From JAEUIX01 sp964611125 (lineage in GTDB: Bacteria > Planctomycetota > Phycisphaerae > Phycisphaerales > UBA1924): 64,000 nt of DNA. The notes below the pieces were generated by a model. That model was given only the letters and a program-made list of their open reading frames with translations. It was not told where the DNA came from and made no database searches. A program made the position numbers and the translations under genes. Where the stretch lies: the NCBI GenBank assembly GCA_964611125.1, contig CAZSZO010000014.1, positions 14,617 to 78,616 of the forward strand, given 5' to 3'. Shown piece by piece: positions 53,044 to 60,833 of this stretch; positions within the stretch are counted from its first letter, which is position 1; every line of letters begins with the position of its first letter.

Positions 53044-53820
53044 TCAGTCGCAGCGCTGGAGGGCGTAGCCGTCCACCGCGAGGTGCTCGCTGGCCATGGC
53101 CAGCGGCGGGCCTTCCGGCGCCACCCCTGCCGCCCTCACCAGCTCGTCATCCAGTTCCAGCACCTCCGCGCGCCGCAGCGGCCAGGGCGCGTGCCGAACC
53201 TCGCCCGCCATGATCCGGCCCCACCGGCGTGTAAACAGCCAGTACCGCTCCGTCAGGAAGAACTCGAGCGAGTCGCGCCCCGGCGGCCCGCCGCCCGGGG
53301 CCAGCAGCTCCCCCGTCCGCCAGCGAATGCGCGTCTTCCCCCGCGGCCACGGCCCGGCCCGGCGCGTGACGCGGTAATCCGTGACGTCGCCCTCACGTGT
53401 CACCTCAAAACGGCTCAGCACATAGTTCAGGCTCCACATCCACCGCCCGCCCACCACCGGCAGCAGCGTCTGGGCGTCGAGGCTGAAGAACCACACGCCC
53501 GCCTTCTCCCGATGCCGCACATAGGTGCGGACGTTGCACTCCCAGAAGTCAACCAGGCCCGGTAGCGCCGGATAGCCCCGGAACGCGGTGCCGACCATGC
53601 GAAACGGCACCAGCCCGACCCACGCCGAGCCGTCGTACAGATCAAGCTCCAGTTCGCCTGGCACCAGCCCCCGCACGACTTTGGGCGACGCCCGCCAGTG
53701 CAGGAAGGCGAGGTTGTCCCAGTTCATCCGCACCGCCACCGGTCCGCGCTGATCGGCTGCGGCGCCGGTCAGCGAATCGGCGCTGCCGCCGGGCGGAGTG
53801 TGAGCCTGTGTGGGGGCCAT
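53044..53820 (-). CDS. DUF2071 (YqjF-like) protein
   Basis: This 258-residue protein has the DUF2071/YqjF pattern: MNWDNLAFLHWRASPKVVRGLVPGELELDLYDGSAWVGLVPFRM, then ALPGLVDFWECNVRTYVRHREKAGVWFFSLDA, and a C-terminal RYWLFTRRWGRIMAGEVRHAPWPLRRAEV, all characteristic. The family is related to acetoacetate decarboxylase-like folds; its activity is unknown in most bacteria. The start at 53820 includes a ~30-residue low-complexity leader; a shorter start is possible but no good internal ATG precedes the domain except the methionine before NWDNLAF. No operon partner. Confidence 0.85.
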   Translation of the reverse strand: MAPTQAHTPPGGSADSLTGAAADQRGPVAVRMNWDNLAFLHWRASPKVVRGLVPGELELDLYDGSAWVGLVPFRMVGTAFRGYPALPGLVDFWECNVRTYVRHREKAGVWFFSLDAQTLLPVVGGRWMWSLNYVLSRFEVTREGDVTDYRVTRRAGPWPRGKTRIRWRTGELLAPGGGPPGRDSLEFFLTERYWLFTRRWGRIMAGEVRHAPWPLRRAEVLELDDELVRAAGVAPEGPPLAMASEHLAVDGYALQRCD

Positions 53821-53911
53821 ACCGAGAGCGTACCCGGACCGGCCGGTTTCGGGACCTGGGGCCGCCGGCTGGGTACGGTTGCGAACGCCCTACGGATGCT
53901 CCGGGCATTGG

Positions 53912-54286
53912 CCTAAGAAAAAGGGGGGGTGGATCTCGCCGGACCCAGATAGGGATTGTCCGCTGAAAACGTCTGGTCCCGGAGACCCTGGGCCTCGCGG
54001 CAAGATTGGGCCCTCGGGAGATCCCTCCTGCAATCATCCAGAAGACTCCACCAGAAGAGGCCCTGTTCTCAAGAATCCACATGGCACAATGGGTCATGGT
54101 CCCGGGTCAGGGAAAGCGTGCGCGGATGTCACGAACCAGGAGATCGCACAGTGTATCGCACAATATTGTCCTCCTCAAAATTGGCATGTGTTCTTCGGGA
54201 CCTGTCGCGATGGGGCCGTCAGCGCGCTCGAAGCCTGCTGCGCTCGACCAGAGTGGGCCGAACATATCTACTGTTTGTATTTGTAG
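53912..54286 (+). pseudogene. Possible orphan C-terminal fragment of an RHS-type toxin
   Basis: An open frame without credible start covers these bases. Its beginning, PKKKGGWISPDPDRDCPLKTSGPGD..., is followed by DVTNQEIAQCIAQYCPPQNWHVFFGTCRDGAVSALEACCARPEW and a stop. The Cys-rich end with a conserved Trp and CRDGAVSALEACC resembles C-terminal tips of RHS-repeat effectors that I recall from planctomycetes. There is no RHS barrel upstream; the gene before it is DUF2071 on the other strand. A G-run at 53924-53930 would be prone to frameshift. It overlaps the start of the ankyrin lipoprotein gene. The family call is tentative; a random frame is the alternative. Confidence 0.35.
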
Positions 54287-54735
54287 GTGTCTGCCTTCTG
54301 GCAGGCGCGTGCAACTCAAATCGCCGCGTCGATGGTGGTATCGGTCAGAAGCACATTAACAACGCCACTCCCCTCATCGTCGCTTGTATGAGCGGAGATA
54401 TCGAGGCCTATGAAGAGGCGGTTGCGATCGACGATATCAATGCCACTGACAACTTTGGGCGTCCGGCCATTTTCTACGCGGTCAGCAACAATCGCGTCAA
54501 ATTGACGTTGGATCTACTCGCGCGCGGGGCCGTCGTCAGTATTCGAAGTCCCGGCGGATACAATGTGTTTAGTCGCGTCTCAAGTCGGACGGATCCTCAT
54601 ATTGTTCGTGCATTGCTCGACAGTGGAGCCGATCCGAGCGATGTCGATGGCAAGGGCACAACGTTGCTCTCAATGCTCAGGCCGGGTAACCATTACGAGG
54701 AAGTACGTCGCCTGCTCACGGAACACGCACCGTAG
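54151..54735 (+). CDS. Ankyrin-repeat lipoprotein (possible immunity protein)
   Basis: A GTG at 54151 with CAGGAGA just upstream gives 194 residues; a GTG at 54253 would start right before the lipoprotein signal (TYLLFVFVGVCLLAGAC), so the start is uncertain. After the lipidated cysteine, three ankyrin repeats follow (ATPLIVACMSGDIEAYEEA, GRPAIFYAVSNNRVKLTLDLLARGA, DPHIVRALLDSGADPSDVDGKGTTLLSML). Base composition is clearly lower in GC than in neighbouring core genes. Position immediately after and overlapping a possible toxin tip, and the ankyrin fold, suggest an immunity protein at the envelope. This is inference. Confidence 0.7.
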   Translation: MYRTILSSSKLACVLRDLSRWGRQRARSLLRSTRVGRTYLLFVFVGVCLLAGACNSNRRVDGGIGQKHINNATPLIVACMSGDIEAYEEAVAIDDINATDNFGRPAIFYAVSNNRVKLTLDLLARGAVVSIRSPGGYNVFSRVSSRTDPHIVRALLDSGADPSDVDGKGTTLLSMLRPGNHYEEVRRLLTEHAP

Positions 54736-54971
54736 GGGTACAAAGACACCAATGTCACGGATTGGGATGGACGGGAGCGTAGCACTGAGGTCGCGTGCTT
54801 TGACGGCAGGTGTTCCTGAAGTCCCTTGACCCGTGCCATTGAAGTCCGCGGCTCTGTGCGGCGATGGCCGCCCCGGCTCGCCGGGCATCGCCTGTCCGAG
54901 CCATCGATTGCCGCGATGCCTCGAATCCGACATGCCCCGGCGGCCGAACCGCCCGCACCTCAGGAGGCCTC

Positions 54972-55451
54972 ATGGCCATGCGACCGATCATTGGTGTAAC
55001 GTGCATCTGCCTGTCGATCTGGCTCTCCGGGTGCAGCCAGACCAGCCCGCCGAACGGGGGCCCGCCGGAGGCGCCGCGGCGGCCAATCGCCCGCCCCTCA
55101 GGCCAGCCCGATCTCACCTCCGGCCTCGATATTCCGCCCCGCCAGCGCTTCATCTTCGCCGGCGGCCAGAGCGAGCCGTTCACCGCCCTGGTGACCAACC
55201 GCGGGGCGACGCCGGTTCAGATCGTCGCCGACCTTGATGGAATCGCCACGCCCGTCGTGGTCGTTGAGCCGGGAGGACAAGTCGGCCATCGCTTCGAGTC
55301 TCGCCAGGCCGCGATCTTTGAGAATCCATCGGACCAGCAGGCCCGCCTCATCGTGGAGGTGTGGGGCCAAACCCAGGTCGGCATGAAGTACCGCCCGATG
55401 CTGACCGACGCCAGCGCCCCCATCAAACCCCAGCCTGATGCTCAGCAATGA
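54972..55451 (+). CDS. Small lipoprotein, unknown function
   Basis: This 159-residue protein starts at the ATG at 54972 behind CAGGAGG. The signal IIGVTCICLSIWLSGC ends in a lipobox cysteine. The mature part has a proline-rich linker and a ~100-residue beta-rich domain (EPFTALVTNRGATPVQIVADLDGIATPVVVVEPGGQVGHRFESRQAAIFENPS), reminiscent of an Ig-like fold. No family is recognised. Its 3' end overlaps the 3' end of the convergent gene at 55423 by 29 bases. Confidence 0.7.
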   Translation: MAMRPIIGVTCICLSIWLSGCSQTSPPNGGPPEAPRRPIARPSGQPDLTSGLDIPPRQRFIFAGGQSEPFTALVTNRGATPVQIVADLDGIATPVVVVEPGGQVGHRFESRQAAIFENPSDQQARLIVEVWGQTQVGMKYRPMLTDASAPIKPQPDAQQ

Positions 55452-56040
55452 GCGACGCGAAGCGCTGGTTGAGCGCCGAGACCGGATCGTCGCCCAGGTC
55501 CGTCAGGGTGATGACTTCGAAGCGGGTGGAGGCGTCGAGCCGGGGAAGGACGTGCTTCTCCACGAGCTCCTCAACGGCGTACTTGTCCTTCAGCCCGATG
55601 AAATAGATGAAGTTGTCGGTACAGCGAGTCGTCTGGCGGCCCTTCCAAAGCAACGGTGACTGCGCCTTCTCGGGTTTACCCGGCGGGCCCACGAACACCA
55701 CGGCGTCAACCTTTGATCCATCGGTGTACCGGCGGACCTCGAGAAGGTCTGACCACGGGATGAACTTCCATACCCGCGCGTCAGGCTTCTGGGATACGCC
55801 GTCGGCGTCGATCCGAAGGGGGACATGATCCTCAAGCCGAAACCACAACGCGAGACCAAAGGCCACCGTGACGCCCACCATGGCGAGCACCGCGACGTAG
55901 AACTTGGGGCTGGCCGGGTAGCGCCACATCAGCGCGCCGCAAATGATGGCGGTGACGACCCACGCTATGAGCCAACCCCACACCGGGAGGGCCTCTTCGA
56001 CAAGTTCGTGTGCGTCCCCATGAGGCTGCGGGCGTTGCAT
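55423..56040 (-). CDS. Membrane protein with PH-like domain, unknown function
   Basis: This 205-residue protein has two hydrophobic helices near the N-terminus (VWGWLIAWVVTAIICGALMW and FYVAVLAMVGVTVAFGLALWF) and a soluble C-terminal domain beginning PLRIDADGVSQKPDARVWKFIPWSDLLEVRRYTDGSKVDAVVFVG, typical of bacterial PH-like (bPH) membrane proteins. No catalytic motif is visible. The ends of this gene and the upstream lipoprotein gene overlap tail to tail. Function unknown; planctomycete origin is likely. Confidence 0.72.
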   Translation of the reverse strand: MQRPQPHGDAHELVEEALPVWGWLIAWVVTAIICGALMWRYPASPKFYVAVLAMVGVTVAFGLALWFRLEDHVPLRIDADGVSQKPDARVWKFIPWSDLLEVRRYTDGSKVDAVVFVGPPGKPEKAQSPLLWKGRQTTRCTDNFIYFIGLKDKYAVEELVEKHVLPRLDASTRFEVITLTDLGDDPVSALNQRFASLIAEHQAGV

Positions 56041-56103
56041 GGGTCGAGTGTAGACCCCAAGCAGCTTTCAGCGCGTCAAAGGGGTGCGGGCCTCCCGAAG
56101 TCT

Positions 56104-56253
56104 TCATGATCGCCAGGAACGGCCGTGGCTCCACACTTCCAAATCAACTCGTCGTGCAGTAAGCTCTGCGCCGATGCAACCGTGGACGCCAGCACGCACC
56201 ACGCCACGCGCCAGAATGCTCGCGATCTCTGCTTCGCGCTCTGCGGGCGTCAT
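56104..56253 (-). CDS. Small ORF resembling recombinase-associated proteins
   Basis: A 49-residue frame begins MTPAEREAEIASILARGVVRA, matching a short N-terminal motif I associate with tiny proteins encoded beside planctomycete DUF2924/site-specific recombinase genes. The ribosome site is weak and the C-terminal part looks unremarkable. No recombinase gene is next to it, so it is probably a leftover of a lost mobile unit. Confidence is low because of the small size. Confidence 0.35.
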   Translation of the reverse strand: MTPAEREAEIASILARGVVRAGVHGCIGAELTARRVDLEVWSHGRSWRS

Positions 56254-56601
56254 GCTGTCCGGGTTCTTCGATGATGTCACGCTGCGGCTCCGGGTTCGAT
56301 CGCCGCGCCCATCGCGGAATCGTCTCCGGAGCCTTTATGCAAACGACGAGGCGGTCGCGCGCGGCGATGAACAGACGGGTGGCGATCGGAACGCCGTGGC
56401 GCGAACATCGCAATCGTGACAGTGGGTTTTGCGACCGCGCTTCGAGCGAGCTCGCCCGTTAACCCACGCCCGTCCGGAAGAGAGACCTGGAGAGACTTTG
56501 GCCTCAAATCGCCGCCAAGGGCCGCCGGGTGGCCGGACGCTGGTTATGGCGGGCAGAAGGCCAGAGACGTCGCCCACGGCGGGCCCAGTCGCCAATCCTC
56601 G

Positions 56602-56700
56602 CGGAACGCGGGCCAAAACGCGAAGACGCCGCCGAGGTCTCTCGGCGGCGTTCCCTGAAAACCAAAGGGCCGGTCGCTTTCGCAACCGGCCCGGCAATAG
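56602..56700. repeat. 99-base double-hairpin repeat, copy 1
   Basis: Near-identical (three mismatches) to 63432-63530. The first hairpin has a perfect 11-base stem (ACGCCGCCGAG/CTCGGCGGCGT, loop GTCT). The second has stem GGGCCGGT/ACCGGCCC. On the minus strand the second hairpin is followed by TTTGGTTTT, so it can act as a leftward terminator. Confidence 0.85.
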
Positions 56701-56803
56701 TGGGCGCGTAGCGGTAACTCGACGCGATAGAGAGACCAACATAGACAGAGCGGCCGCGCGACGAATCTGGGAGTTCAAGCCAACGGCACGCACGGCCGGG
56801 GAA

Positions 56804-56974
56804 CGCGCGAACGGGAGCGTGGCGTTCAGCGAGGGGCTCGAGCTCCCGATCGAGGCGGGGGTCAGGACGATTCTGCACCCGGAGGGCACGAAGCGCGACC
56901 AGAACACGGTCGACCCGTGCGGACAGCGCGGCGTGATGTGCCTCACGACCGGGCTGCGGTACCTCAGGTTCTGA
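56804..56974 (+). pseudogene. purH (fragment): PurH C-terminal relic
   Basis: An open stretch without start reads SVAFSEGLELPIEAGVRTILHPEGTKRDQN and CLTTGLRYLRF before the stop. This lines up with the end of bifunctional AICAR formyltransferase/IMP cyclohydrolase (DAFFPFxDGLExAxEAGVxAVIQPGGSxRDxEVI...MVFTGxRHFRH). Several invariant positions have changed and nothing of the rest of PurH lies upstream, so it is a decayed fragment moved or left here, not a working gene. Confidence 0.6.
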
Positions 56975-57019
56975 GACAGCCACAGCCCGCGGCCAATGCT
57001 CGCGTAGTATTGCCTGGTG

Positions 57020-57487
57020 ATGGCCGATATGCTGCAAACTTGGCAGCGAAGAGCCCGCATCAGCCGGCTGGTGTTTGCGGCATTAATCGTGCTGTACGCC
57101 GTCGGTGCCTTTGTGCGGCTCGATTACGTTCATGTGGCAACCGGCGTGAGTGTGGGCTTGCGGGCGGGGGGCCTGCACGTCGGATGGCAAGACGGGCTGA
57201 TTCCGCTCGAGGCGGACGGGTTCAGCCTGAGCGGGGCAAGGGGGCACATACGTTGGCTCCCGAGATTTCTCAGCGGAACGCACGCCGGGACGCCGCCGGT
57301 GAACTGGTGGGTGCTCGATGTGCCATGGTGGCCTGTGGTGGTCGCGGCTGGCGCAGTCGCGCTCCGCGCCCGGTGGCAGGTCGGCCAGATTCGGCGCGGC
57401 GGGTGCCATCGGTGCGGCTATCCGCGGGCGGGGATCGCGCGGGACGCGCCGTGCCCTGAATGCGGGCTGGAGGGAGGCAAGCCATGA
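57020..57487 (+). CDS. Membrane protein with C-terminal zinc ribbon
   Basis: This ~155-residue protein has two hydrophobic helices (RLVFAALIVLYAVGAFVRL and WPVVVAAGAVALRA) around an extracytoplasmic stretch with WWVLDVPWW. It ends with the zinc ribbon GCHRCGYPRAGIARDAPCPECG, as in the protein at 39000. Its stop overlaps the start of the S41 peptidase gene (ATGA), so the two are translationally coupled. A GTG directly before the ATG at 57020 could also serve as start. Function unknown; the coupling suggests a membrane partner of the peptidase. Confidence 0.72.
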   Translation: MADMLQTWQRRARISRLVFAALIVLYAVGAFVRLDYVHVATGVSVGLRAGGLHVGWQDGLIPLEADGFSLSGARGHIRWLPRFLSGTHAGTPPVNWWVLDVPWWPVVVAAGAVALRARWQVGQIRRGGCHRCGYPRAGIARDAPCPECGLEGGKP

Positions 57488-58797
57488 GGGCCCGGCACGT
57501 TGCGTGTTTCGTCGCGGCGACGTTAGCTTGCGTTGCATCGGCAGCACCGCCCAGCGTTGTCAGCGCGTGGCCGGACCACGGCGATGTCCGCGTGGACCCA
57601 GAACTGCGCGAGATCCGCATCGAGTTCGACCAGGCGATGAGCACCGCCGGACAGTCGATCTGCGGCCGGGGGCCGGCGTTCCCGACCCTGACCGACAAGC
57701 CGCGGTGGGAAATAGGCGCCGACGGGACGATGCGGGTGCTGGTCCTGCCCGTGAAGCTCGAGCCGGAGCACGAGTACATGATGAGCGTGAACTGCCCGGC
57801 GGCGAACAACTGCCGAAGCACCGCGGGAGAGCCGGCCGAACCCACGCCTCTCTGGTTCAAGACGGGAAGAGCGGGCGATGCATCCCCCCCTGGGCCGACT
57901 CCGGACGAAAACCGGGAGGCAATCGCCGCCCTCCGCCGCGCGATCGACGGGCGGTACTCCTATCGCGACCTGCGAGTGAATGACTGGGATGCCAAGTTCG
58001 ACGCGTGGCGCGAGAAGCTGGAGCACGCCCCGACGCGCGGTGCGTTCGCCCGGACCGCCGCGCGTCTGCTCATGGCGGCCGAGGATCCGCACATTTCCCT
58101 GCGCGTGGGGGAGGCGGTCGTAGGAACCGTTCGCGGCGGCCCGCGGGCAAACGTTGACTTCTCCCACGTCGACAAGCTCGTGCCGGGTCTGAAATGGAAG
58201 AACAGCGCGGTGGCGACCGGGACACTTGATGATGGCGTGGGATACATCGCCATCACGAGTTGGTCGCCCGAGTTGGTCGATCCTGTCTTGGCCGCGCTCG
58301 ACGATTGGCGGACCGCGCCTGGGATCATCATCGACGTTCGCGCGAACGGCGGCGGCGACGAACTCGCCGCGAGGTCCGTTGCGGCGCGGTTTGCGAGCCG
58401 TCCGGCGGTGTACTCAAAGCACCAATACCGGGAAGGCGACGGATTCGGCCCGGTGGTGGACCGTGTCTTAGAGCCAGCGCCGGTGGAGGCTCGATGCACC
58501 GGGAAGGTCGTGGTTCTGATGGGACCGGCTTGCATGAGCAGCTGCGAGTCGTTTCTCCTGATGATGCGGCATGGAGCCAACGCACCTCTGGTGGGGGCAC
58601 GGTCGCGCGGCAGTTCTGGCAATCCGAAGCCAGTGGACCTGAAGAACGGCGTGGCCGCGATCCTCCCGACCTGGCGCGACATGCTCCCCGACGGAACGCT
58701 GCTCGAGGGACGCGGTGTAGAGCCGGACCAGGCCGTGGAGGTGACCGGAGCGACGGACGCTGTATTGCAGGCTGGGCTGCTTCTGATTCGTCGGTGA
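57484..58797 (+). CDS. Secreted S41-family peptidase with Ig-like N-terminal domain
   Basis: This 437-residue protein starts in the ATGA overlap and has a signal peptide (VACFVAATLACVASA). Residues about 20-120 form a bacterial Ig-like (Big_5) domain: VVSAWPDHGDVRVDPELREIRIEFDQAMS. The catalytic domain of the tail-specific protease family follows: GVGYIAITSWSPELVDPV, GIIIDVRANGGGDELAARSVAARF and the nucleophile region GPACMSSCESFLLMM, with a lysine in GNPKPVDLKNG. The SSCE motif corresponds to the S-x-x-E of S41 peptidases. It probably acts in the periplasm or outside. The TM zinc-ribbon protein is translated just before it. Confidence 0.88.
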   Translation: MRARHVACFVAATLACVASAAPPSVVSAWPDHGDVRVDPELREIRIEFDQAMSTAGQSICGRGPAFPTLTDKPRWEIGADGTMRVLVLPVKLEPEHEYMMSVNCPAANNCRSTAGEPAEPTPLWFKTGRAGDASPPGPTPDENREAIAALRRAIDGRYSYRDLRVNDWDAKFDAWREKLEHAPTRGAFARTAARLLMAAEDPHISLRVGEAVVGTVRGGPRANVDFSHVDKLVPGLKWKNSAVATGTLDDGVGYIAITSWSPELVDPVLAALDDWRTAPGIIIDVRANGGGDELAARSVAARFASRPAVYSKHQYREGDGFGPVVDRVLEPAPVEARCTGKVVVLMGPACMSSCESFLLMMRHGANAPLVGARSRGSSGNPKPVDLKNGVAAILPTWRDMLPDGTLLEGRGVEPDQAVEVTGATDAVLQAGLLLIRR

Positions 58798-58864
58798 GCG
58801 CTGCAGCTCGTGCGCATTCGGCACACGGGTCTCTGCAGGAAGCCGTTTGATTCCCCAAAACGAC

Positions 58865-58892
58865 AACCCCCGAGTCGCGAGACCCGGGGGTT
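58865..58892 (+). terminator. Hairpin after S41 peptidase gene, repeated family
   Basis: AACCCCCG and CGGGGGTT form an 8-base stem that continues, after one mismatch, with GTC/GAC around a GCGA loop. It lies about 68 bases after the peptidase stop. A sister hairpin is at 60478. No T run follows, so it may be a weak terminator or a transcript-end structure. Confidence 0.6.
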
Positions 58893-59063
58893 ATGCGAAT
58901 AGAGGGTGGATAGCGGGCTTCGAAGGCGGTACGGACGCACACTGAACTGGTCGCCTACATCGGAAGCGAAATCGTCTCGTGGTCGCGATCCCTCGTCCGA
59001 TGAGGCGAGTCGAGCATGCCTGTTCACGGACAGTTGATGCGCGGGCGCACCACCAAGCACGCT

Positions 59064-59441
59064 TCAGGGCCGCGCACCCTTTTCGTACTGCATCGCCGAC
59101 ACCGAGTTGCCCTCAGTGTCCTGAAACTGGATGAGCGTGCCGACGCGTTCGATCAGGAACGGCTTCATGACCACCGTGCCGCCCGCCTTCTCGACGGACG
59201 AAGCGGTGGAGCGAACATCCTCTACCCCGATGGTGCATTCGAAGCCGATCATTCCACGGCCGCTGACGACGTGCTGCCGCTGTTGGAGCGAGCCGCCGAC
59301 GGCGCCCTTGGAGGTCTCGATCAGCCAGAAGCCGGGCGGCCCCCACGGCTGGAACTTCCAGCCGAAGACCGTCTCATAGAAGCGCTTGGCGCGTTCGCAG
59401 TCGTCGGCGTGAATGGCGAAGTGAGCAACATCGTTTGGCAT
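59064..59441 (-). CDS. VOC/glyoxalase-fold family protein
   Basis: Starting at the ATG at 59441 behind AAAGGAA, this 125-residue protein fits the VOC pattern: NDVAHFAIHADDCERAKRFYETVFGWKFQPWGPPGFWLIET and TIGVEDVRSTASSVEKAGGTVVMKPFLIERVGTLIQFQDTEGN. Paired beta-alpha-beta motifs and a terminal glutamate before NSVSAMQ are as expected for metal-dependent members. It diverges from an AraC-type regulator gene 93 bases away, so it is a likely target of that regulator. Confidence 0.88.
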   Translation of the reverse strand: MPNDVAHFAIHADDCERAKRFYETVFGWKFQPWGPPGFWLIETSKGAVGGSLQQRQHVVSGRGMIGFECTIGVEDVRSTASSVEKAGGTVVMKPFLIERVGTLIQFQDTEGNSVSAMQYEKGARP

Positions 59442-59534
59442 GAGCATTCCTTTGGCTGGAGCGGGCCAGTTCCCGGCTCGTTGGAGGATCGTACCGACGG
59501 GAAGTTTGTCATCCTTGCCGCATATCGTCAATGA

Positions 59535-60332
59535 ATGTCGTTATCTCGCCAAGTTCGCCGTGGCCGAGCCCAGCCGGGCCGGGGGCCGACCGTTCGCTCT
59601 CTCGCTCTTCAACTTCCCGCCGGCCATCGCTTGCCCGAGCACACGCACGAATGGGCCCAAGTGGTCTACGCGGCCCGCGGCGTGCTGGCCGTCGAAGCGG
59701 CGTCGACGCGATGGGTGGTTCCTCCTCTGCGTTGCCTGTGGGTGCCGGCGGGTGTCGCGCATCGAGTGGAGACCATCGGCGAGGTCTTGCTGAGAACGGT
59801 GTATATCCGGCCCGGCCGATCTCGCGCTGTCGCGGCGTCGCTTCGGGTCATTGGTGTATCCCCGCTCATGCGAGAACTGCTACTTGAAGTCGTCCGAGTC
59901 GGAGTCCTCGACGATGAGCGTGCGGAGCATCGCGCCCTGGCGTTGCTGATGCTTGCTGAGATCGGCAACTCTCCGCAACTCGGTCTGGCGCTCAGGTTGC
60001 CGGTCGATCCGCGTGCCCGGGCCGTGGCGGAACGCGTGTGCAGGGGGCTGAGGGCCGCCAGCGAAGACATCGCCTCGCTCGCGGAGCTCACGCGTGGCGT
60101 TGGCATCAGCCCGCGCACAACTGAGCGGTTGTTTGTGAAGGAAACCGGGATGTCATTCGGACGATGGCGACAGCAAGCTCGGCTCCAGTTTGCGGTGCGC
60201 CGTCTCGGCGAGGGAGTGCCCGTGACCACTGTCGCGTTCGAGTGCGGCTACGACAGCGTCAGCGCATTCGTCACCATGTTCAAGCGGGCGCTCGGCACGA
60301 CCCCGGGACAGTACTGTTCGACGCTCGCCTGA
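59535..60332 (+). CDS. AraC-family transcriptional regulator with cupin N-terminus
   Basis: This 265-residue protein has a cupin sensor domain (HRLPEHTHEWAQVVYAARGVLAVEAASTRWVVPPLRCLWVPAGVAHRV) and a C-terminal two-HTH AraC domain with SLAELTRGVGISPRTTERLFVKETGMSFGRWRQQARLQFAVRRL and VAFECGYDSVSAFVTMFKRALGTTPGQY. It lies head to head with the VOC gene, so it may control that gene and itself. The effector is not visible in the sequence. A related hairpin follows 146 bases after the stop. Confidence 0.92.
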   Translation: MSLSRQVRRGRAQPGRGPTVRSLALQLPAGHRLPEHTHEWAQVVYAARGVLAVEAASTRWVVPPLRCLWVPAGVAHRVETIGEVLLRTVYIRPGRSRAVAASLRVIGVSPLMRELLLEVVRVGVLDDERAEHRALALLMLAEIGNSPQLGLALRLPVDPRARAVAERVCRGLRAASEDIASLAELTRGVGISPRTTERLFVKETGMSFGRWRQQARLQFAVRRLGEGVPVTTVAFECGYDSVSAFVTMFKRALGTTPGQYCSTLA

Positions 60333-60477
60333 GCACCTGCCGCTCCAGTTCCGCATCCCAACTCAGCTCACCAGACGCCAGCACTACGAAGCCGGCTACG
60401 CGTCGATGCGTCGATCCATGGGTCGCCATCGTCCCCCCGGGGCGGCGAGCCAAAGTCTCGCGCCGCCTGAAAACGAC

Positions 60478-60505
60478 AACCCCCGAGTCTCGCGACCCGG
60501 GGGTT
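60478..60505 (+). terminator. Hairpin after AraC gene, repeated family
   Basis: Same outer stem AACCCCCG/CGGGGGTT as the hairpin at 58865, with a different centre (AGTCTCGCGACC). Both are preceded by AAAACGAC. It is a second member of the same hairpin family 1.6 kb away. Confidence 0.6.
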
Positions 60506-60533
60506 CCTCGTTGTTCAATAGCGGGGGTGGGGT

Positions 60534-60833
60534 GATCTGACGACCGCCGTTCCAGCGCCCCAGCACGAAGCGTTCGCGTCAGCGGGAACCGGCATCGAAG
60601 CGGTCGAAGAGGCGGTTCGGGATCACCTCACCATCGCGGGCCACTACCCCATCGGCACGCTGCACCTGGGTCCCAACCTCTCCACCGTCCGCCTCGTTGA
60701 TAACAACGACAACGACGGCCAAGGCCAGGGCGCTTGCGAGGCGCTCTATGTGGACACGCTCCAGATCGACGCGGGCAGCCGTCTCATCAACACCTCGTGC
60801 CGAATCCCGGCCCGCGGGCGTGCTCGGGGCTGA
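60534..60833 (+). pseudogene. C-terminal relic of a secreted beta-rich (autotransporter-like) protein
   Basis: An open frame without a start ends at 60833. Its end reads GHYPIGTLHLGPNLSTVRLVDNNDNDGQGQGACEALYVDTLQIDAGSRLI, matching the final beta-strand region of large secreted PEP-CTERM/autotransporter-like proteins (GTLxLGxxSTVxLVDxxDNDGxGQxACEALYVxxLxxxAG). No upstream part of such a gene exists here, so it is a fragment. Its last bases overlap, in another frame, the next relic. Confidence 0.55.

Noticed and set aside
56335..57060. 241-residue minus-strand frame over repeat copy 1 and the PurH relic
   Set aside because: It reads through both hairpins of the 99-base repeat and has no domain or ribosome site.
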